Origin: Marinobacterium sediminicola | Lineage (GTDB): Bacteria > Pseudomonadota > Gammaproteobacteria > Pseudomonadales > Balneatricaceae | Length of the DNA stretch: 64,000 nucleotides | NCBI RefSeq assembly: GCF_022343685.1 | Contig: NZ_CP092123.1 | Coordinates: 2,976,001-3,040,000 of the forward strand | Direction of reading: 5' to 3' | Part shown: one piece after another, positions 8,341-18,649 of the stretch | Layout of the letters: each line of letters opens with the position of its first letter | Numbering within the stretch: position 1 is the stretch's first letter | Position numbers and translations under genes: made by a program | Notes under the pieces: generated by a model | Databases searched by the model: none | The model's input: only the letters and a program-made list of their open reading frames with translations | Told to the model about the DNA's origin: nothing

Positions 8341-11300
8341 GTGACGACCGACATGGCGCAATGGTCAGAGCCGGAGTCCCAACTTGCTGCAGTTGAAAGG
8401 CTGTTGGGAAATACCGCCGGAGTTCAACCAGCACAGCTGACTGAGCAGCTGCCCCCTCTGGCTGACGCCTGTTTCCAGGCCGGCTGGTCCGGCAGCGCCG
8501 ACCTTCTGGCTCTAATAGCAGAGTTGCTTGAAGCCGAAGAGCCAACATCTGTGCTCTCGGCCGAGCAGCAGCAGCAACTGCTGACGCTCTTATCCCTGAT
8601 ACCTTCGGTCGCGAAAGCTCAACCAGCCGGTGAGCAGCTGTCAGCGACCCTGTCAGCACTCAGTGGCAGTCACTGGCAGTCTCCGCTTGACCCAGAGGAT
8701 CTGGAAGCGCTACCGGAGCTGTTGCATGAAGACTGGCAACAGATTCAGGTCGAGCAGACCACTCAGGGAGAACAGGAAGACGAGACTGCCCTGCTCCAGA
8801 TGGAAGCATCAACGGCGGTGGATAGTCCTGATGAAGAGGAAGACTTTCTGTTTGACCTTGGTGACTTGATCATCGACGACGAGTCCCCTGTCGAGTCTGC
8901 AGAAGCTGATACCCCGTTTGAAACGCCGCAGGCATTGACTGAATCGCTACAACAGCAGGCAGAAACACTGGCAGACCTGGACAACCCGCTACCAGCCGAG
9001 CTGGTGGCGCTTGCAACCGAGCTGATCGAGAGTTGTGACGATCCTGAACTGCCGATTCTGGCTCGCGCCAAGATTCAATTGCTCGCCCTGATCGATACAC
9101 CGGACCGTGCCAATGCCGAGGCGACCATCGACCTGCTGAGCGATACTGGCTGGCCCGAACCACTCGATGCCGAAGACATCGAAGGTCAACGTGAGCTGTT
9201 GAGCGAAGCCTTTGCCGAAGCAGAAGCAGAAGCAGAAGCAGAAGCAGAAGCAGAAGCCATGGTGTCTCCGGAAGAACTGGCTGAACAGCTGACGGCTCAG
9301 GCCGAGCCGCTGTCCGAAGCCGACAACCCCTTACCGGCCGACCTTGTCGCTCTGGCCATCGAGCTGATCAGCCACTGCGATACTGTGGATTTGCCAATCA
9401 TTGAACGAGCTCAGGCGCGCATTCTGGCATTGATCGAGTCGCCAAACCGTGACACAGCGGCAGCTGTTATCAACCTGCTGGGGGATGATGACTGGCCTGA
9501 ACCCCTGGACGCTGATGATATCGCCGATCAAAGAGCGCTTCTTGACGAGGTCTTCACCGAAGCCGTCACGACCGACCAGGCCGCTAATGACACCGAAGAC
9601 GAGCCTCAGTCGATTGAAGCCGAGCCCTTGACGCCCTCTATCGAGCCATCTGCCGATTCTGAGCCTGCCTCACCATTGAATGATGCTGACTCCCCCGAGG
9701 CGCTGGTGGAATTGCTGAACGAGCTCAACGAGCCGCTGGCCGAATCGGACAACCCACTATTGGCTGATCTGGTCGCCTTGGCAACCGAGCTGATCAGCAG
9801 CTGTGACAGCCTCGACCTGCCCGTCATCGAGCGCGCCAAATCCGTATTGATGGCCCTGATCGACAGCCCTGAGCGTGATCATGCCTACGCCGTTATCGAC
9901 CTGCTCGGAGCCGATGGCTGGCCCGAGCCGCTGGAGGCCGAGGATATTGCTGACCAGCGGGCGCTCCTCGACGGGTTTTACGAACAAGGTTCAGAGGCCG
10001 GCGATTCTCAGCGAGCAGTTTCGGATACCCCTGATCTACCTGCGGAATCTGAACAGGTAGCTTCCACGCAGGTACACGCGGATACAGCGTCCATTCTGGA
10101 TACGGCTGATTCGCCAGAATCGCTGGCTGAGATGCTCACAGGCCTGAGTGAGCCGCTGGCTGACAGCGACACACCTGTGCTGGCGGATCTGGTTGCACTG
10201 AGCACTGAACTGATCTGTAGCTGTGATGATCTGGATCTTCCTCTGATCAAGCAGATCAAACCGCTGTTGCACGACCTGATCGAAACCCAGTCACTGGGCA
10301 GCGCCGAAGCGGTGTTGCAGTTGCTGGCCTCTCCGGACTGGCCCGAGCCTCTGGATGAGGACGACATCGAGGGCCAGCGAGAGCTGCTGCACGAAGTCTT
10401 TGCTCTTCCATCTACGTCCGATTCCGCTCAGGAGTCAGCAGAGCCGGAGACAGCTCCGAACGAAGCCACTGCGGTTGAAAAACCGGCATTCTGTGATATC
10501 GACATGGCTTTGCTGGAACAGGCGGGCCCATCGGTCGATCCCGGCATACTGACCATGCTGATCGGCTCTCTGCAGGCGTTGCAGGAGCAATGGGCAAATG
10601 CCGGAACCAGCTGTTCCGACGCATTGCTGGAAGCCAGTCAGGATGCACTGACCCCCTTGGCTCGAGCCTGTACCACGATTCAGCTCAACGGCCTGCATCT
10701 GCTGTTGACGGGGTTGAGCCGTAACCTCGCCTGGTTCCGCCAACACCCGGAGGAATTCGGGGACGAGCAGTGCCTGCATTTCAACGCCTGTCTACAGGCG
10801 ATTCATCAGCATCTGGATGCTCTGGCTGACAAGGGGATTCGGGAAGATCTGATCGATGCCATCAGTGATGAGTGCCTGCCGATCCACGCTGACGCTCAGC
10901 AGGCGGCCTTTATCTCCGGCCTGTTGGCGCTGGCCAGCATCCAGTCCCCGGATGACATCGAATGTGAAACCGCCACACCGGAAGATGTCAGCCTGGCCGT
11001 CAGCGACGATATCGATCCTCAATTGATGGAGATGCTGTACGACGAGCTGCCGGTGCTGGTCGAGGAATTCCAGCAGCAACTGCAGGCGGTTCTGGTCGAT
11101 CATGAAGCTGACGCTCTGCTCAGCGCTCAGCGTGCCGCGCATACCATCAAGGGTTTGGCCAACATGGCCGGCATCAAAGGCCTGGCCAATCTGACCCACC
11201 ACCTTGAGGATATTCTCGAGGTCTTGACCAATGCCAAGATGTTCCCCGGCAGCCGCCTGACCCACGATTTGACCGAGGCGTCTGACTGCCTGGCTCAAAT

Positions 11301-13311
11301 GAGCGAGAGCATCACCGAGTCATCCGATGCACCGGACAACGCCCAGCATGAACTCCAGCAGATGATGACCTGGTTCTATCGTCTGCAGACCGAGGGCGTC
11401 GAATGCGCATCCGAAGCACTGACCGAAGCCGACAAGGCTGCTCAACCAGCCCCTGCGAAAACCAAATCCGCTCCCAAACCGGCACCCTCTGCCGGCCATG
11501 AAGGCGAGAAGGAACATGCTCACCTGCGTATCCCGGTGAGCATCCTCGACAACCTGTTCCGTATCGCGGGTGAATCCAGCACGCTGAATGCGCAGTTTGA
11601 AGACACCCTGACACAGCTGCGCCGACTCAGTCGCTCCAACCGAGAACGTCAGCGTGCACTGCAGAAGGTGATGTTTGATCTTGAGCAACAGCTGCAGGAC
11701 CACTTCACACTGAACAATCATCTCCATGAGGGTGACAGTAATTTCGACCCCCTGGAGATGGACCGCTACAACACCATGCACACCACACTGTCACAGTTGC
11801 AGGAAGCGGTGGCGGACGTGCGTGAAGTGGATCATGAAGCGGATCACCAGCTGCGCCAGCTGGCAGAACTTCACGTGCGCCAGAGCAACCTGCAAAAAGA
11901 GTCTCTGGATAACGTATTGCATACCCGACTGGTTGCCGTCAAAACAATCAGTTCTCGTATGCAACGCATCATGCGCCAGGCCTGCAGCGCTGCCGGTAAG
12001 GAAGCTCGGCTGGTGATCGAGGGCGAGGATGTGATGATGGACAGCCAGATCCTCAACCAGCTGGCCGACCCCCTGATGCACATCATCCGAAACGCGGTCG
12101 ACCATGGTTTGGAAACGCCCCACTTGCGTTTCGAAGCCGGCAAGGACGAAACCGGAACACTGACCATTCGTTTCAGTCAGCAGAACGGCAAGGTTCATGT
12201 CAGCTGCGAAGACGATGGTGCCGGCATCAACCTTGCGCGCGTGCGCGATATCGCCGAGCGCAAGGGGTTGATCAGCCCCGATACCGAACTCAGTGATCGA
12301 GACATCCAGCGTCTGATTCTGGTACCGGGCTTCTCGACCCGAGACGAGATCAGTCAGCTATCCGGTCGCGGCATCGGCATGGATGTCGTGTATCAGCAGG
12401 TCACCCGAATGCAGGGGTCGTTGAACATCGACTCCACGCAGGGCCAGGGTAGTCGTTTCGAACTCTCAATGCCGGCATCGTCACTGCTGGTGCACACACT
12501 GCTGGTACGTTCCGATAGCCGGCGAGTGTTTGCGCTTTCGAGTCACACAGTCGAACAGAGCATGCTGTCGCTGGATGGTGAGTTGCAACAGACCGATAAC
12601 GGCCTGACTTTCAGTACCGAAGAAGGTATCTATCCCGCCTACACGCTTGAAAGCCTGATCGGCGAACCGTCCAAGGACTACCACAACACCCGTATCCACC
12701 CGGTACTGATGGTCACCCTTGACCATGGTCGCAAGGCGGCAGTGCTGGTACGAGAGGTACTGGCGCACCGAGAGCTGGTCTTCAAGTCTCTGGGCGAACA
12801 CCTGCCGGATATTGCCGGTGTTCCGGGGGTTACCATCCTCGCCAACGGTGATGTCGCGCCGATCATCGACCTCCAGGCACGCATCCTTGACCGCGACTCC
12901 ATTCTGGGTCCGACCCACGAATCGTCGGATGCGACTTTCGAACTGCGCTTGCCTCATGTGCTGGTCGTTGACGACTCCCTGAGTGCTCGCAAGACACTGG
13001 CAACATTGCTCAGCGACAGTGGCTATCAGGTATCCACCGCCATCGACGGTCTGGATGCACTGGACAAGGTCCGTTCCGATCCACCCGAGCTGATCCTGAC
13101 GGACCTGGAGATGCCTCGCATGACCGGTATGGAGCTGTCGGCGATCATCAGCAACAGTGACAAGTTCAGTAATATCCCGGTCGTGATGATCACTTCAAGG
13201 TCGACCCACAAGCACCGCGGCGAAGCCGAGGCCGCTGGTGTTTCGGCTTACCTGACCAAACCCTGGACCGAAGCCAAGATACTGGACACCGTTCAGTCTC
13301 TGCTGTTCTGA
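8341..13311 (+). CDS. chpA: Hybrid chemosensory histidine kinase ChpA with tandem N-terminal repeats
   Basis: Kinase of the Pil-Chp system; its phosphoryl group goes to PilG/PilH. Layout of the 1656 residues: four related 97-residue repeats (195-291, 309-405, 451-547, 591-687) and a weaker copy before them; a helical segment (about 690-830) that looks like a phosphotransfer domain without His; one clear Hpt domain with His934 in AHTIKG; a CheA-type dimerisation region; an ATPase domain with HIIRNAVDHGLE (about 1240); a CheW domain (about 1380-1530); and a C-terminal receiver with Asp1588. P. aeruginosa ChpA is about 2480 residues with several Hpt-like domains, so this one is shorter and built differently. 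The GTG start lies three bases after the pilJ stop; an in-frame ATG at 8353 is possible. Confidence 0.93.
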   Translation: MTTDMAQWSEPESQLAAVERLLGNTAGVQPAQLTEQLPPLADACFQAGWSGSADLLALIAELLEAEEPTSVLSAEQQQQLLTLLSLIPSVAKAQPAGEQLSATLSALSGSHWQSPLDPEDLEALPELLHEDWQQIQVEQTTQGEQEDETALLQMEASTAVDSPDEEEDFLFDLGDLIIDDESPVESAEADTPFETPQALTESLQQQAETLADLDNPLPAELVALATELIESCDDPELPILARAKIQLLALIDTPDRANAEATIDLLSDTGWPEPLDAEDIEGQRELLSEAFAEAEAEAEAEAEAEAMVSPEELAEQLTAQAEPLSEADNPLPADLVALAIELISHCDTVDLPIIERAQARILALIESPNRDTAAAVINLLGDDDWPEPLDADDIADQRALLDEVFTEAVTTDQAANDTEDEPQSIEAEPLTPSIEPSADSEPASPLNDADSPEALVELLNELNEPLAESDNPLLADLVALATELISSCDSLDLPVIERAKSVLMALIDSPERDHAYAVIDLLGADGWPEPLEAEDIADQRALLDGFYEQGSEAGDSQRAVSDTPDLPAESEQVASTQVHADTASILDTADSPESLAEMLTGLSEPLADSDTPVLADLVALSTELICSCDDLDLPLIKQIKPLLHDLIETQSLGSAEAVLQLLASPDWPEPLDEDDIEGQRELLHEVFALPSTSDSAQESAEPETAPNEATAVEKPAFCDIDMALLEQAGPSVDPGILTMLIGSLQALQEQWANAGTSCSDALLEASQDALTPLARACTTIQLNGLHLLLTGLSRNLAWFRQHPEEFGDEQCLHFNACLQAIHQHLDALADKGIREDLIDAISDECLPIHADAQQAAFISGLLALASIQSPDDIECETATPEDVSLAVSDDIDPQLMEMLYDELPVLVEEFQQQLQAVLVDHEADALLSAQRAAHTIKGLANMAGIKGLANLTHHLEDILEVLTNAKMFPGSRLTHDLTEASDCLAQMSESITESSDAPDNAQHELQQMMTWFYRLQTEGVECASEALTEADKAAQPAPAKTKSAPKPAPSAGHEGEKEHAHLRIPVSILDNLFRIAGESSTLNAQFEDTLTQLRRLSRSNRERQRALQKVMFDLEQQLQDHFTLNNHLHEGDSNFDPLEMDRYNTMHTTLSQLQEAVADVREVDHEADHQLRQLAELHVRQSNLQKESLDNVLHTRLVAVKTISSRMQRIMRQACSAAGKEARLVIEGEDVMMDSQILNQLADPLMHIIRNAVDHGLETPHLRFEAGKDETGTLTIRFSQQNGKVHVSCEDDGAGINLARVRDIAERKGLISPDTELSDRDIQRLILVPGFSTRDEISQLSGRGIGMDVVYQQVTRMQGSLNIDSTQGQGSRFELSMPASSLLVHTLLVRSDSRRVFALSSHTVEQSMLSLDGELQQTDNGLTFSTEEGIYPAYTLESLIGEPSKDYHNTRIHPVLMVTLDHGRKAAVLVREVLAHRELVFKSLGEHLPDIAGVPGVTILANGDVAPIIDLQARILDRDSILGPTHESSDATFELRLPHVLVVDDSLSARKTLATLLSDSGYQVSTAIDGLDALDKVRSDPPELILTDLEMPRMTGMELSAIISNSDKFSNIPVVMITSRSTHKHRGEAEAAGVSAYLTKPWTEAKILDTVQSLLF
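8923..10401 (+). repeat. Four 97-residue tandem repeats inside chpA
   Basis: Units at 8923-9213, 9265-9555, 9691-9981 and 10111-10401 are in frame and of equal length. Shared positions include LADLVALATELI, a central SCD, DLP-I-, and the closing WPEPLDAEDIEGQRELL. Linkers between them are acidic and variable. A more diverged copy ending in SPLDPEDLEALPELL precedes them at about 8422-8739. No His is conserved at a position that would suit phosphotransfer. I do not recognise the unit. Confidence 0.9.
9217..9258 (+). repeat. Hexanucleotide microsatellite in chpA, (GAAGCA)6 GAAGCC
   Basis: Seven copies of a six-base unit encode (Glu-Ala)7 in the linker between ChpA repeats 1 and 2. Copy-number changes would stay in frame. 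Confidence 0.95.
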
Positions 13312-13325
13312 ATCCAGCCACTTCA

Positions 13326-13362
13326 GACCTCCGTACCTGAGTTCGACAAGGGTACGGAGGTC
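13326..13362 (+). terminator. Hairpin between chpA and the mrp operon
   Basis: A perfect 12-bp stem, GACCTCCGTACC (13326-13337) with GGTACGGAGGTC (13351-13362), and a 13-base loop, starting 15 bases after the chpA stop. It lacks a downstream T run, so it may stop transcription weakly, protect the 3' end, or bind a protein. Further on, TATAAA at 13410-13415 may belong to the mrp promoter, but no -35 is well spaced. Confidence 0.45.
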
Positions 13363-13489
13363 GTGTCCTGTCCGTCTTGTCAACGGTAGACGCCTGCTGT
13401 GCCAAACGGTATAAAAGGGCATTCCCTTGAGACAATATCATTCGTTTCTAATACATGTTCACTAAGACCGACCGGAGCCCGACCCGCTG

Positions 13490-16285
13490 ATGAGCTTATT
13501 CTGGATCCCGCTACTGCCACTCCTTGGCACCCTGGTTCCCCTGCTCAGTGAACGTTTCGGGCGTAGCGCCTGCGCCCTGTTCACGGCAATACTCCCTGCC
13601 ATTGCACTGGCCATAGTGCTTAACCTGTCGTTGGAGGTGTTGCAGGGGAACACGCTGTTGCAGAGCTTCAGCTGGATCCCTGCCATGGGACTGGACCTGT
13701 CCTTCCGGCTTGATGGTCTGGCGTTACTCTTCTGTATTCTGATCCTTGGCATCGGTCTGCTGGTCATCCTCTATGCCCGCTACTACCTGTCACAACAGGA
13801 CTCGATGTCACGATTTTACGCCTACCTGATCCTGTTCATGACGGCGATGGTGGGCATCGTTACGTCCAATAACATGATTCAGTTGTGGCTGTTCTGGGAA
13901 CTGACCAGCATCAGCTCCTTCCTGCTGATCAGTTTCTGGAATCACAAGAGTGACGCCCGCAAGGGTGCCCGCATGGCCCTGACCGTCACCGGTGCCGGTG
14001 GCCTTGCGCTGCTGGCTGGCCTGCTTTTGATTGCCCAGATCGTCGGCAGTTACGACCTCGATGTGGTACTGGCCAGCGGCGATACCCTGAGAGAGCATGC
14101 CGCCTACCCAATCGCGCTGGTGCTGGTGCTGCTGGGTGCCTTTACCAAATCGGCCCAGTTCCCGTTCCATTTCTGGCTGCCCCACGCAATGGCCGCGCCG
14201 ACCCCGGTGAGTGCTTACCTGCACTCGGCTACCATGGTCAAAGCCGGCATATTCCTCATGGCACGCTTTTACCCGGTACTTTCCGGTACCGAACTCTGGT
14301 TCCTGATTGTAAGCCTGACCGGCCTTGCCACTCTGCTGCTGGGCGCGTACATCGCGCTGTTCAAGCACGACCTCAAGGGCCTGCTGGCCTACTCAACCGT
14401 CAGCCATCTGGGTCTGATCACCCTGTTGCTGGGCATGGATACACAGCTGGCCGCTGTCGCCGCCGTGTTTCATATCATCAACCATGCCACATTCAAGGCC
14501 TCCCTGTTCATGGCCGCCGGCATCATCGACCATGAGTCCGGCTCTCGCGACATGCGCAAGCTGAACGGCCTGTGGAAATACATGCCATATACCGCCACGC
14601 TGGCCATGGTCGCGGCGGCATCCATGGCAGGTGTGCCTCTGCTCAACGGCTTCCTGTCGAAAGAAATGTTCTTCGCCGAAACCCTGCACCAGGTCGCCTT
14701 GGGCTCCCTCTCCTGGATGGTACCGGTGCTGGCAACGCTGGGCGGCGTATTCTCTGTCGCCTACTCGACCCGTTTCATTCATGATGTTTTCTTCAATGGA
14801 GAGCCGATCGACCTGCCCAAGACACCACATGAACCGCCGCGCTACATGCGCATCCCGGTGGAAGTTCTGGTAGCGCTCTGTCTGCTGGTGGGCATTTTCC
14901 CGGGATTTATCGTCGGCGATCTGCTGGCCTCAGCCTCGTCTGCCGTATTGGCCGGCAACCTGCCTGAATACAGCCTGTCCATCTGGCACGGCTTTAACCT
15001 GCCACTGGTGATGAGCCTGATCGCCATGTTGGGTGGCCTGGTCATCTATTACAACCGACGCCACCTGTTTCAATTCCAGGCACAGTTCCCTGAAACCGAT
15101 GCCAAGCTGGTGTTCGAGCGCTTGATCCAGTCCCTTGTAGCAGGCGCTACTGAGGCCCATAAGGTGTTTGAGAACGGCTCCCTGCAGCGCTACATGGTTC
15201 TGTTGCTGCTGTTCGCGCTGGTGCTGACTGCCGGGCCGTTGATGGATCTGAATACCACCGCAGGTCTGCGGCCGCACTTGCCGATCGATGCCGTTGAGAT
15301 AACGGCAGCCGTTCTGCTGTGCCTCAGCGCGCTGGCCACCATGATCTGGCACCGCAAGCGCATGATTGCCTTGCTGACATTGTCTGTGGTCGGCTTGATC
15401 GTATCGATTGCTTTTGCCCGCTTCTCTGCCCCTGATCTGGCTCTGACCCAGCTCTCGGTCGAAGTGGTCACCGTGATCCTGCTGATGCTGGCCTTGTTTT
15501 TCCTGCCTCAGAAAACGCCGAAGGAGTCTTCGCCTCGCAGGGTGGTGCGTGATCTGGGAATAGCGGCCATCATCGGCGGGATTATCGGCACCATCAACTA
15601 TGCACTGATGACACGACCGTTAACCAGTATTTCCGACTTCTTCCTCGCCAACAGCAAAACCGGAGGCGGCGGCACCAACGTGGTCAACGTCATTCTGGTG
15701 GACTTCCGTGGCTTCGATACTCTGGGCGAGATTACCGTGCTGGGTATCGCCGCCCTGGGTATTTTCAAGCTGATTGCCCGCATGCGCCTGTTCATGCCGG
15801 CAGGTGACGAGAATGGTCGGCCCTGGGCCCGTGATCGTCACCCAGTGATGCTGGCCGTCATTTCACAGAGTCTGTTGCCGCTGGCCCTGCTGGTCTCGGT
15901 TTATATTTTCCTGCGTGGTCACAACCTGCCGGGCGGTGGCTTCATCGCCGGTCTGGTGACCTCGGTCGCGCTGGTTCAGCAGTACGTGGCCCACGGTGTG
16001 GACTGGATCAAAGAGCGTCTGAAAATCGACTACCAGTGGCTGATTGCCAGCGGTGTTCTGATCGCCGCCCTGACTGGTCTCGGCAGCTGGGTTTTCGAAC
16101 GCCCGTTCCTGACCTCCTGGTTCGACTACTTCCATCTGCCCTGGATTGGAGAGTTCGAGCTGGCCAGTGCCATGATCTTCGACCTGGGCGTCTACCTGAC
16201 CGTAGTCGGCGCCACTCTGTTGATTCTTGCCAACCTGGGCAAGCTTACGACCAGCCATCGTCCTACTCAGCCGGAGTCTGAATAA
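13490..16285 (+). CDS. mrpA: Mrp Na+/H+ antiporter subunit A fused to subunit B domain
   Basis: Large subunit of the multi-component Na+(K+)/H+ antiporter in the inner membrane, related to the NuoL/ND5 subunit of complex I. The 931-residue polytopic protein contains the antiporter core with Glu137 in [11 protein letters not shown], the [15 protein letters not shown] segment with its conserved Lys, and [13 protein letters not shown]. The last roughly 150 residues ([15 protein letters not shown]) are the MnhB domain, so A and B are fused as in group-2 (Pha/Sha-type) six-gene operons. It ends in TAATG, overlapping mrpC by one base. Roles in sodium, alkali or salt tolerance are inferred from the family. 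Confidence 0.95.
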   Translation: MSLFWIPLLPLLGTLVPLLSERFGRSACALFTAILPAIALAIVLNLSLEVLQGNTLLQSFSWIPAMGLDLSFRLDGLALLFCILILGIGLLVILYARYYLSQQDSMSRFYAYLILFMTAMVGIVTSNNMIQLWLFWELTSISSFLLISFWNHKSDARKGARMALTVTGAGGLALLAGLLLIAQIVGSYDLDVVLASGDTLREHAAYPIALVLVLLGAFTKSAQFPFHFWLPHAMAAPTPVSAYLHSATMVKAGIFLMARFYPVLSGTELWFLIVSLTGLATLLLGAYIALFKHDLKGLLAYSTVSHLGLITLLLGMDTQLAAVAAVFHIINHATFKASLFMAAGIIDHESGSRDMRKLNGLWKYMPYTATLAMVAAASMAGVPLLNGFLSKEMFFAETLHQVALGSLSWMVPVLATLGGVFSVAYSTRFIHDVFFNGEPIDLPKTPHEPPRYMRIPVEVLVALCLLVGIFPGFIVGDLLASASSAVLAGNLPEYSLSIWHGFNLPLVMSLIAMLGGLVIYYNRRHLFQFQAQFPETDAKLVFERLIQSLVAGATEAHKVFENGSLQRYMVLLLLFALVLTAGPLMDLNTTAGLRPHLPIDAVEITAAVLLCLSALATMIWHRKRMIALLTLSVVGLIVSIAFARFSAPDLALTQLSVEVVTVILLMLALFFLPQKTPKESSPRRVVRDLGIAAIIGGIIGTINYALMTRPLTSISDFFLANSKTGGGGTNVVNVILVDFRGFDTLGEITVLGIAALGIFKLIARMRLFMPAGDENGRPWARDRHPVMLAVISQSLLPLALLVSVYIFLRGHNLPGGGFIAGLVTSVALVQQYVAHGVDWIKERLKIDYQWLIASGVLIAALTGLGSWVFERPFLTSWFDYFHLPWIGEFELASAMIFDLGVYLTVVGATLLILANLGKLTTSHRPTQPESE

Positions 16286-16650
16286 TGGAAGCTGTATATG
16301 CCGCCTGTGTCGGCCTGCTCACCTTCTCGGGCGTGTTCCTGTGCCTGCGGGGACGCACATTCCCGGTGGTGATGGGACTGACCCTGCTCTCCTATGCCGT
16401 CAACCTGTTCCTGTTTTCCAGTGGCCGTCTCAAGCTGGAAGGCGCCGCCATCCTCGGCACGTCTTTCAGCTATACCGACCCGCTGCCTCAGGCGCTGGTA
16501 CTGACCGCGATCGTGATCGGTTTTGCGATGACCGCATTTATCGTCATTCTGGCGATGCGAGCCCGTGCAGACCTGGGCAACGACCATGTGGATGGTCGCC
16601 TGCCGCCGCAGCCTGAAGCGAAGCCGCGCCGCAAGAAGGAGCATGCATGA
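16285..16650 (+). CDS. mrpC: Mrp antiporter subunit C
   Basis: Small membrane subunit related to NuoK. The 121 residues form three hydrophobic helices, with GRLKLEGAAILG and the DPLPQALVLTAIVIGFA motif that marks MnhC/NuoK proteins. Its start overlaps the mrpA stop and its end overlaps the mrpD start by four bases (ATGA), implying translational coupling. The C-terminal 25 residues are basic and probably cytoplasmic. Confidence 0.94.
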   Translation: MEAVYAACVGLLTFSGVFLCLRGRTFPVVMGLTLLSYAVNLFLFSSGRLKLEGAAILGTSFSYTDPLPQALVLTAIVIGFAMTAFIVILAMRARADLGNDHVDGRLPPQPEAKPRRKKEHA

Positions 16651-18158
16651 GCGAACACCTCACCATTCTGCCGATCCTGTTACCTTTGATCGGCGGTCTG
16701 CTGTTGTTGCTACCACCTTTGGCAACCACGCTGGAGCGGCAACGCCTGGGCGCACTGGTCGTCGCGGCACTGACCCTGCTCAGCGCCGTGCTGCTGTTGC
16801 AACAGAGCCAGACTGAAGGCATCCAGCTGTATGTGCTGGGCAACTGGCAGCCCCCTTATGGCATCGTTCTGGTGGCCGATCGGCTATCAACCCTGCTGGT
16901 GATGCTGACCTCTCTGCTGGGTCTGGCATCCCTGCTGTATGCCTGTGCCGGTGACGACCGCACCGGAGCCTATTTCCACCCACTGGTGCTGTTACAGGTC
17001 ATGGGGATCAACGGTGCTTTCCTGACCGGTGATATTTTCAACCTGTTCGTGTTCTTCGAAGTACTGCTGATTGCCTCCTATGCGCTGTTGATTCACGGCG
17101 GCGGCAAGCAGAAGACCCAGGCGGGCTTTCACTACGTAGCGCTGAACCTGCTCGGTTCGAGCCTGTTCCTGTTCGCGCTCGGCATCCTCTACGGCACCCT
17201 GGGCACACTCAACATCGCCGACATGTCCACCAAGGTCGCAGCCCTTTCTGAAGGCGAGAAGGTGCTGGCCAAGGCCGGTGGCCTGCTGCTGCTCGCCGTA
17301 TTCGGCCTCAAGGCTGCGATGTTGCCGCTTCACTTCTGGCTGACCCGTACCTATGCCTCTGCCAGCGCGCCGGTGGCGGCCCTGTTTGCCATTATGACCA
17401 AGGTGGGCATCTACAGTATTTACCGTGTCCATACCGTAATCTTCGGTGCCAATGCCGGTGACCTGGCATTCATGGCGCAGCCCTGGATCTGGCCGCTGGC
17501 CCTGCTGACTCTGCTGGCGGGCAGCATCGGTGCACTGGCAAGCCCCAACCTGCGCGAACTGACGGCCAACCTGGTGATCGTATCCGTCGGTACGCTGCTG
17601 ATTTCAGTCGCCCTGATGAATCAGCAAGCCACGGCCGCAGGCCTCTATTACCTGGTCCACAGTACCCTGGTATGTGCAGCCCTGTTCATGATTGCCGATT
17701 TGATCAGTCACCAGCGAGGCAAGGCCGGTGATCGCTTCGTGATGTCGCGTAAGGTACGCCAGCCGTTTCTGCTGGGAATCATGTTCTTCGTTGCCGCACT
17801 GACAGTTGCCGGTATCCCGCCGTTCTCGGGCTTTGTCGGCAAGGTCATGCTGCTGCAGGCTGCACAGAGCGGGACCGAAATGTTCTGGGCCTGGCCGGGT
17901 ATACTGCTTAGCAGTCTGATCGCCATCATCGCTCTGTCCCGTGGCGGCACGACCCTTTTCTGGCGTCGCAGCAGCGATAAATCACAGTCCGAACCGGCAT
18001 CACGCTGGCACATTGCCGCCGTCGCTCTGTTGCTGCTGGGTGCCCCGCTGATGGTGGTTTTGGGCGGCCCGATTACTGATTACACGGCGGCTGCAGCCGA
18101 ACAGCTGCATCAGGTTCCGGAGTCACTTCATCTGCTGCTGCCGGGAGGTGAGTCATGA
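16647..18158 (+). CDS. mrpD: Mrp antiporter subunit D
   Basis: Second antiporter-type membrane subunit, related to NuoM/NuoN; works with MrpA in ion exchange. The 503-residue protein has about 13-14 hydrophobic helices, with FNLFVFFEVLLIASYALL carrying the conserved Glu, and LKAAMLPLHFWLTRTYA with the Lys and His expected in this family. Flanked by four-base overlaps with mrpC and mrpE. Confidence 0.95.
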   Translation: MSEHLTILPILLPLIGGLLLLLPPLATTLERQRLGALVVAALTLLSAVLLLQQSQTEGIQLYVLGNWQPPYGIVLVADRLSTLLVMLTSLLGLASLLYACAGDDRTGAYFHPLVLLQVMGINGAFLTGDIFNLFVFFEVLLIASYALLIHGGGKQKTQAGFHYVALNLLGSSLFLFALGILYGTLGTLNIADMSTKVAALSEGEKVLAKAGGLLLLAVFGLKAAMLPLHFWLTRTYASASAPVAALFAIMTKVGIYSIYRVHTVIFGANAGDLAFMAQPWIWPLALLTLLAGSIGALASPNLRELTANLVIVSVGTLLISVALMNQQATAAGLYYLVHSTLVCAALFMIADLISHQRGKAGDRFVMSRKVRQPFLLGIMFFVAALTVAGIPPFSGFVGKVMLLQAAQSGTEMFWAWPGILLSSLIAIIALSRGGTTLFWRRSSDKSQSEPASRWHIAAVALLLLGAPLMVVLGGPITDYTAAAAEQLHQVPESLHLLLPGGES

Positions 18159-18649
18159 AACGCTTTCGCTGGTTGCCGATGCCGGTTCACAGCCTGTTGC
18201 TGTTCGTGGTCTGGCTGCTGCTGAACAATAGTGCAGCCCCAGGTCATCTGGTACTGGGGGCCTTTCTGGCGCTGACTATTCCGTTGCTGTGTGCCCCGTT
18301 GCAGATACCTCAGCCAGTCGTACGCCGTCCGCTCCTAGCGGTCCGCTATGTCCTGCGGGTACTGGGCGATATTGTGGTCGCCAACGTCGAGGTTGCACTG
18401 CTGGTCATGGGCTCCATGCGCAAACTCCAGCCCGCATTTGTCGCCGTGCCTCTGGAACTGACCTCAGAACTGCCGCTGACCATTCTGGCCAGTACCGTCT
18501 CGCTGACACCGGGAACCGTCAGCGCCGAGCTGTCTGAAGATCGCCGCTGGCTGTATGTACACGCCCTGCACCTGACCGACGAGCAGGCCCTGATCGAGAC
18601 CATCAAGTCCCGCTACGAAGCCCCGCTCAAGGAGATCTTTGCATGCTGA
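18155..18649 (+). CDS. mrpE: Mrp antiporter subunit E
   Basis: A 164-residue MnhE-family protein with an N-terminal pair of membrane helices and a cytoplasmic domain carrying SLTPGTVSAELS, the family signature. Needed for stability or activity of the Mrp complex in characterised homologues. Overlaps mrpD by four bases and mrpF by seven. Confidence 0.94.
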   Translation: MKRFRWLPMPVHSLLLFVVWLLLNNSAAPGHLVLGAFLALTIPLLCAPLQIPQPVVRRPLLAVRYVLRVLGDIVVANVEVALLVMGSMRKLQPAFVAVPLELTSELPLTILASTVSLTPGTVSAELSEDRRWLYVHALHLTDEQALIETIKSRYEAPLKEIFAC

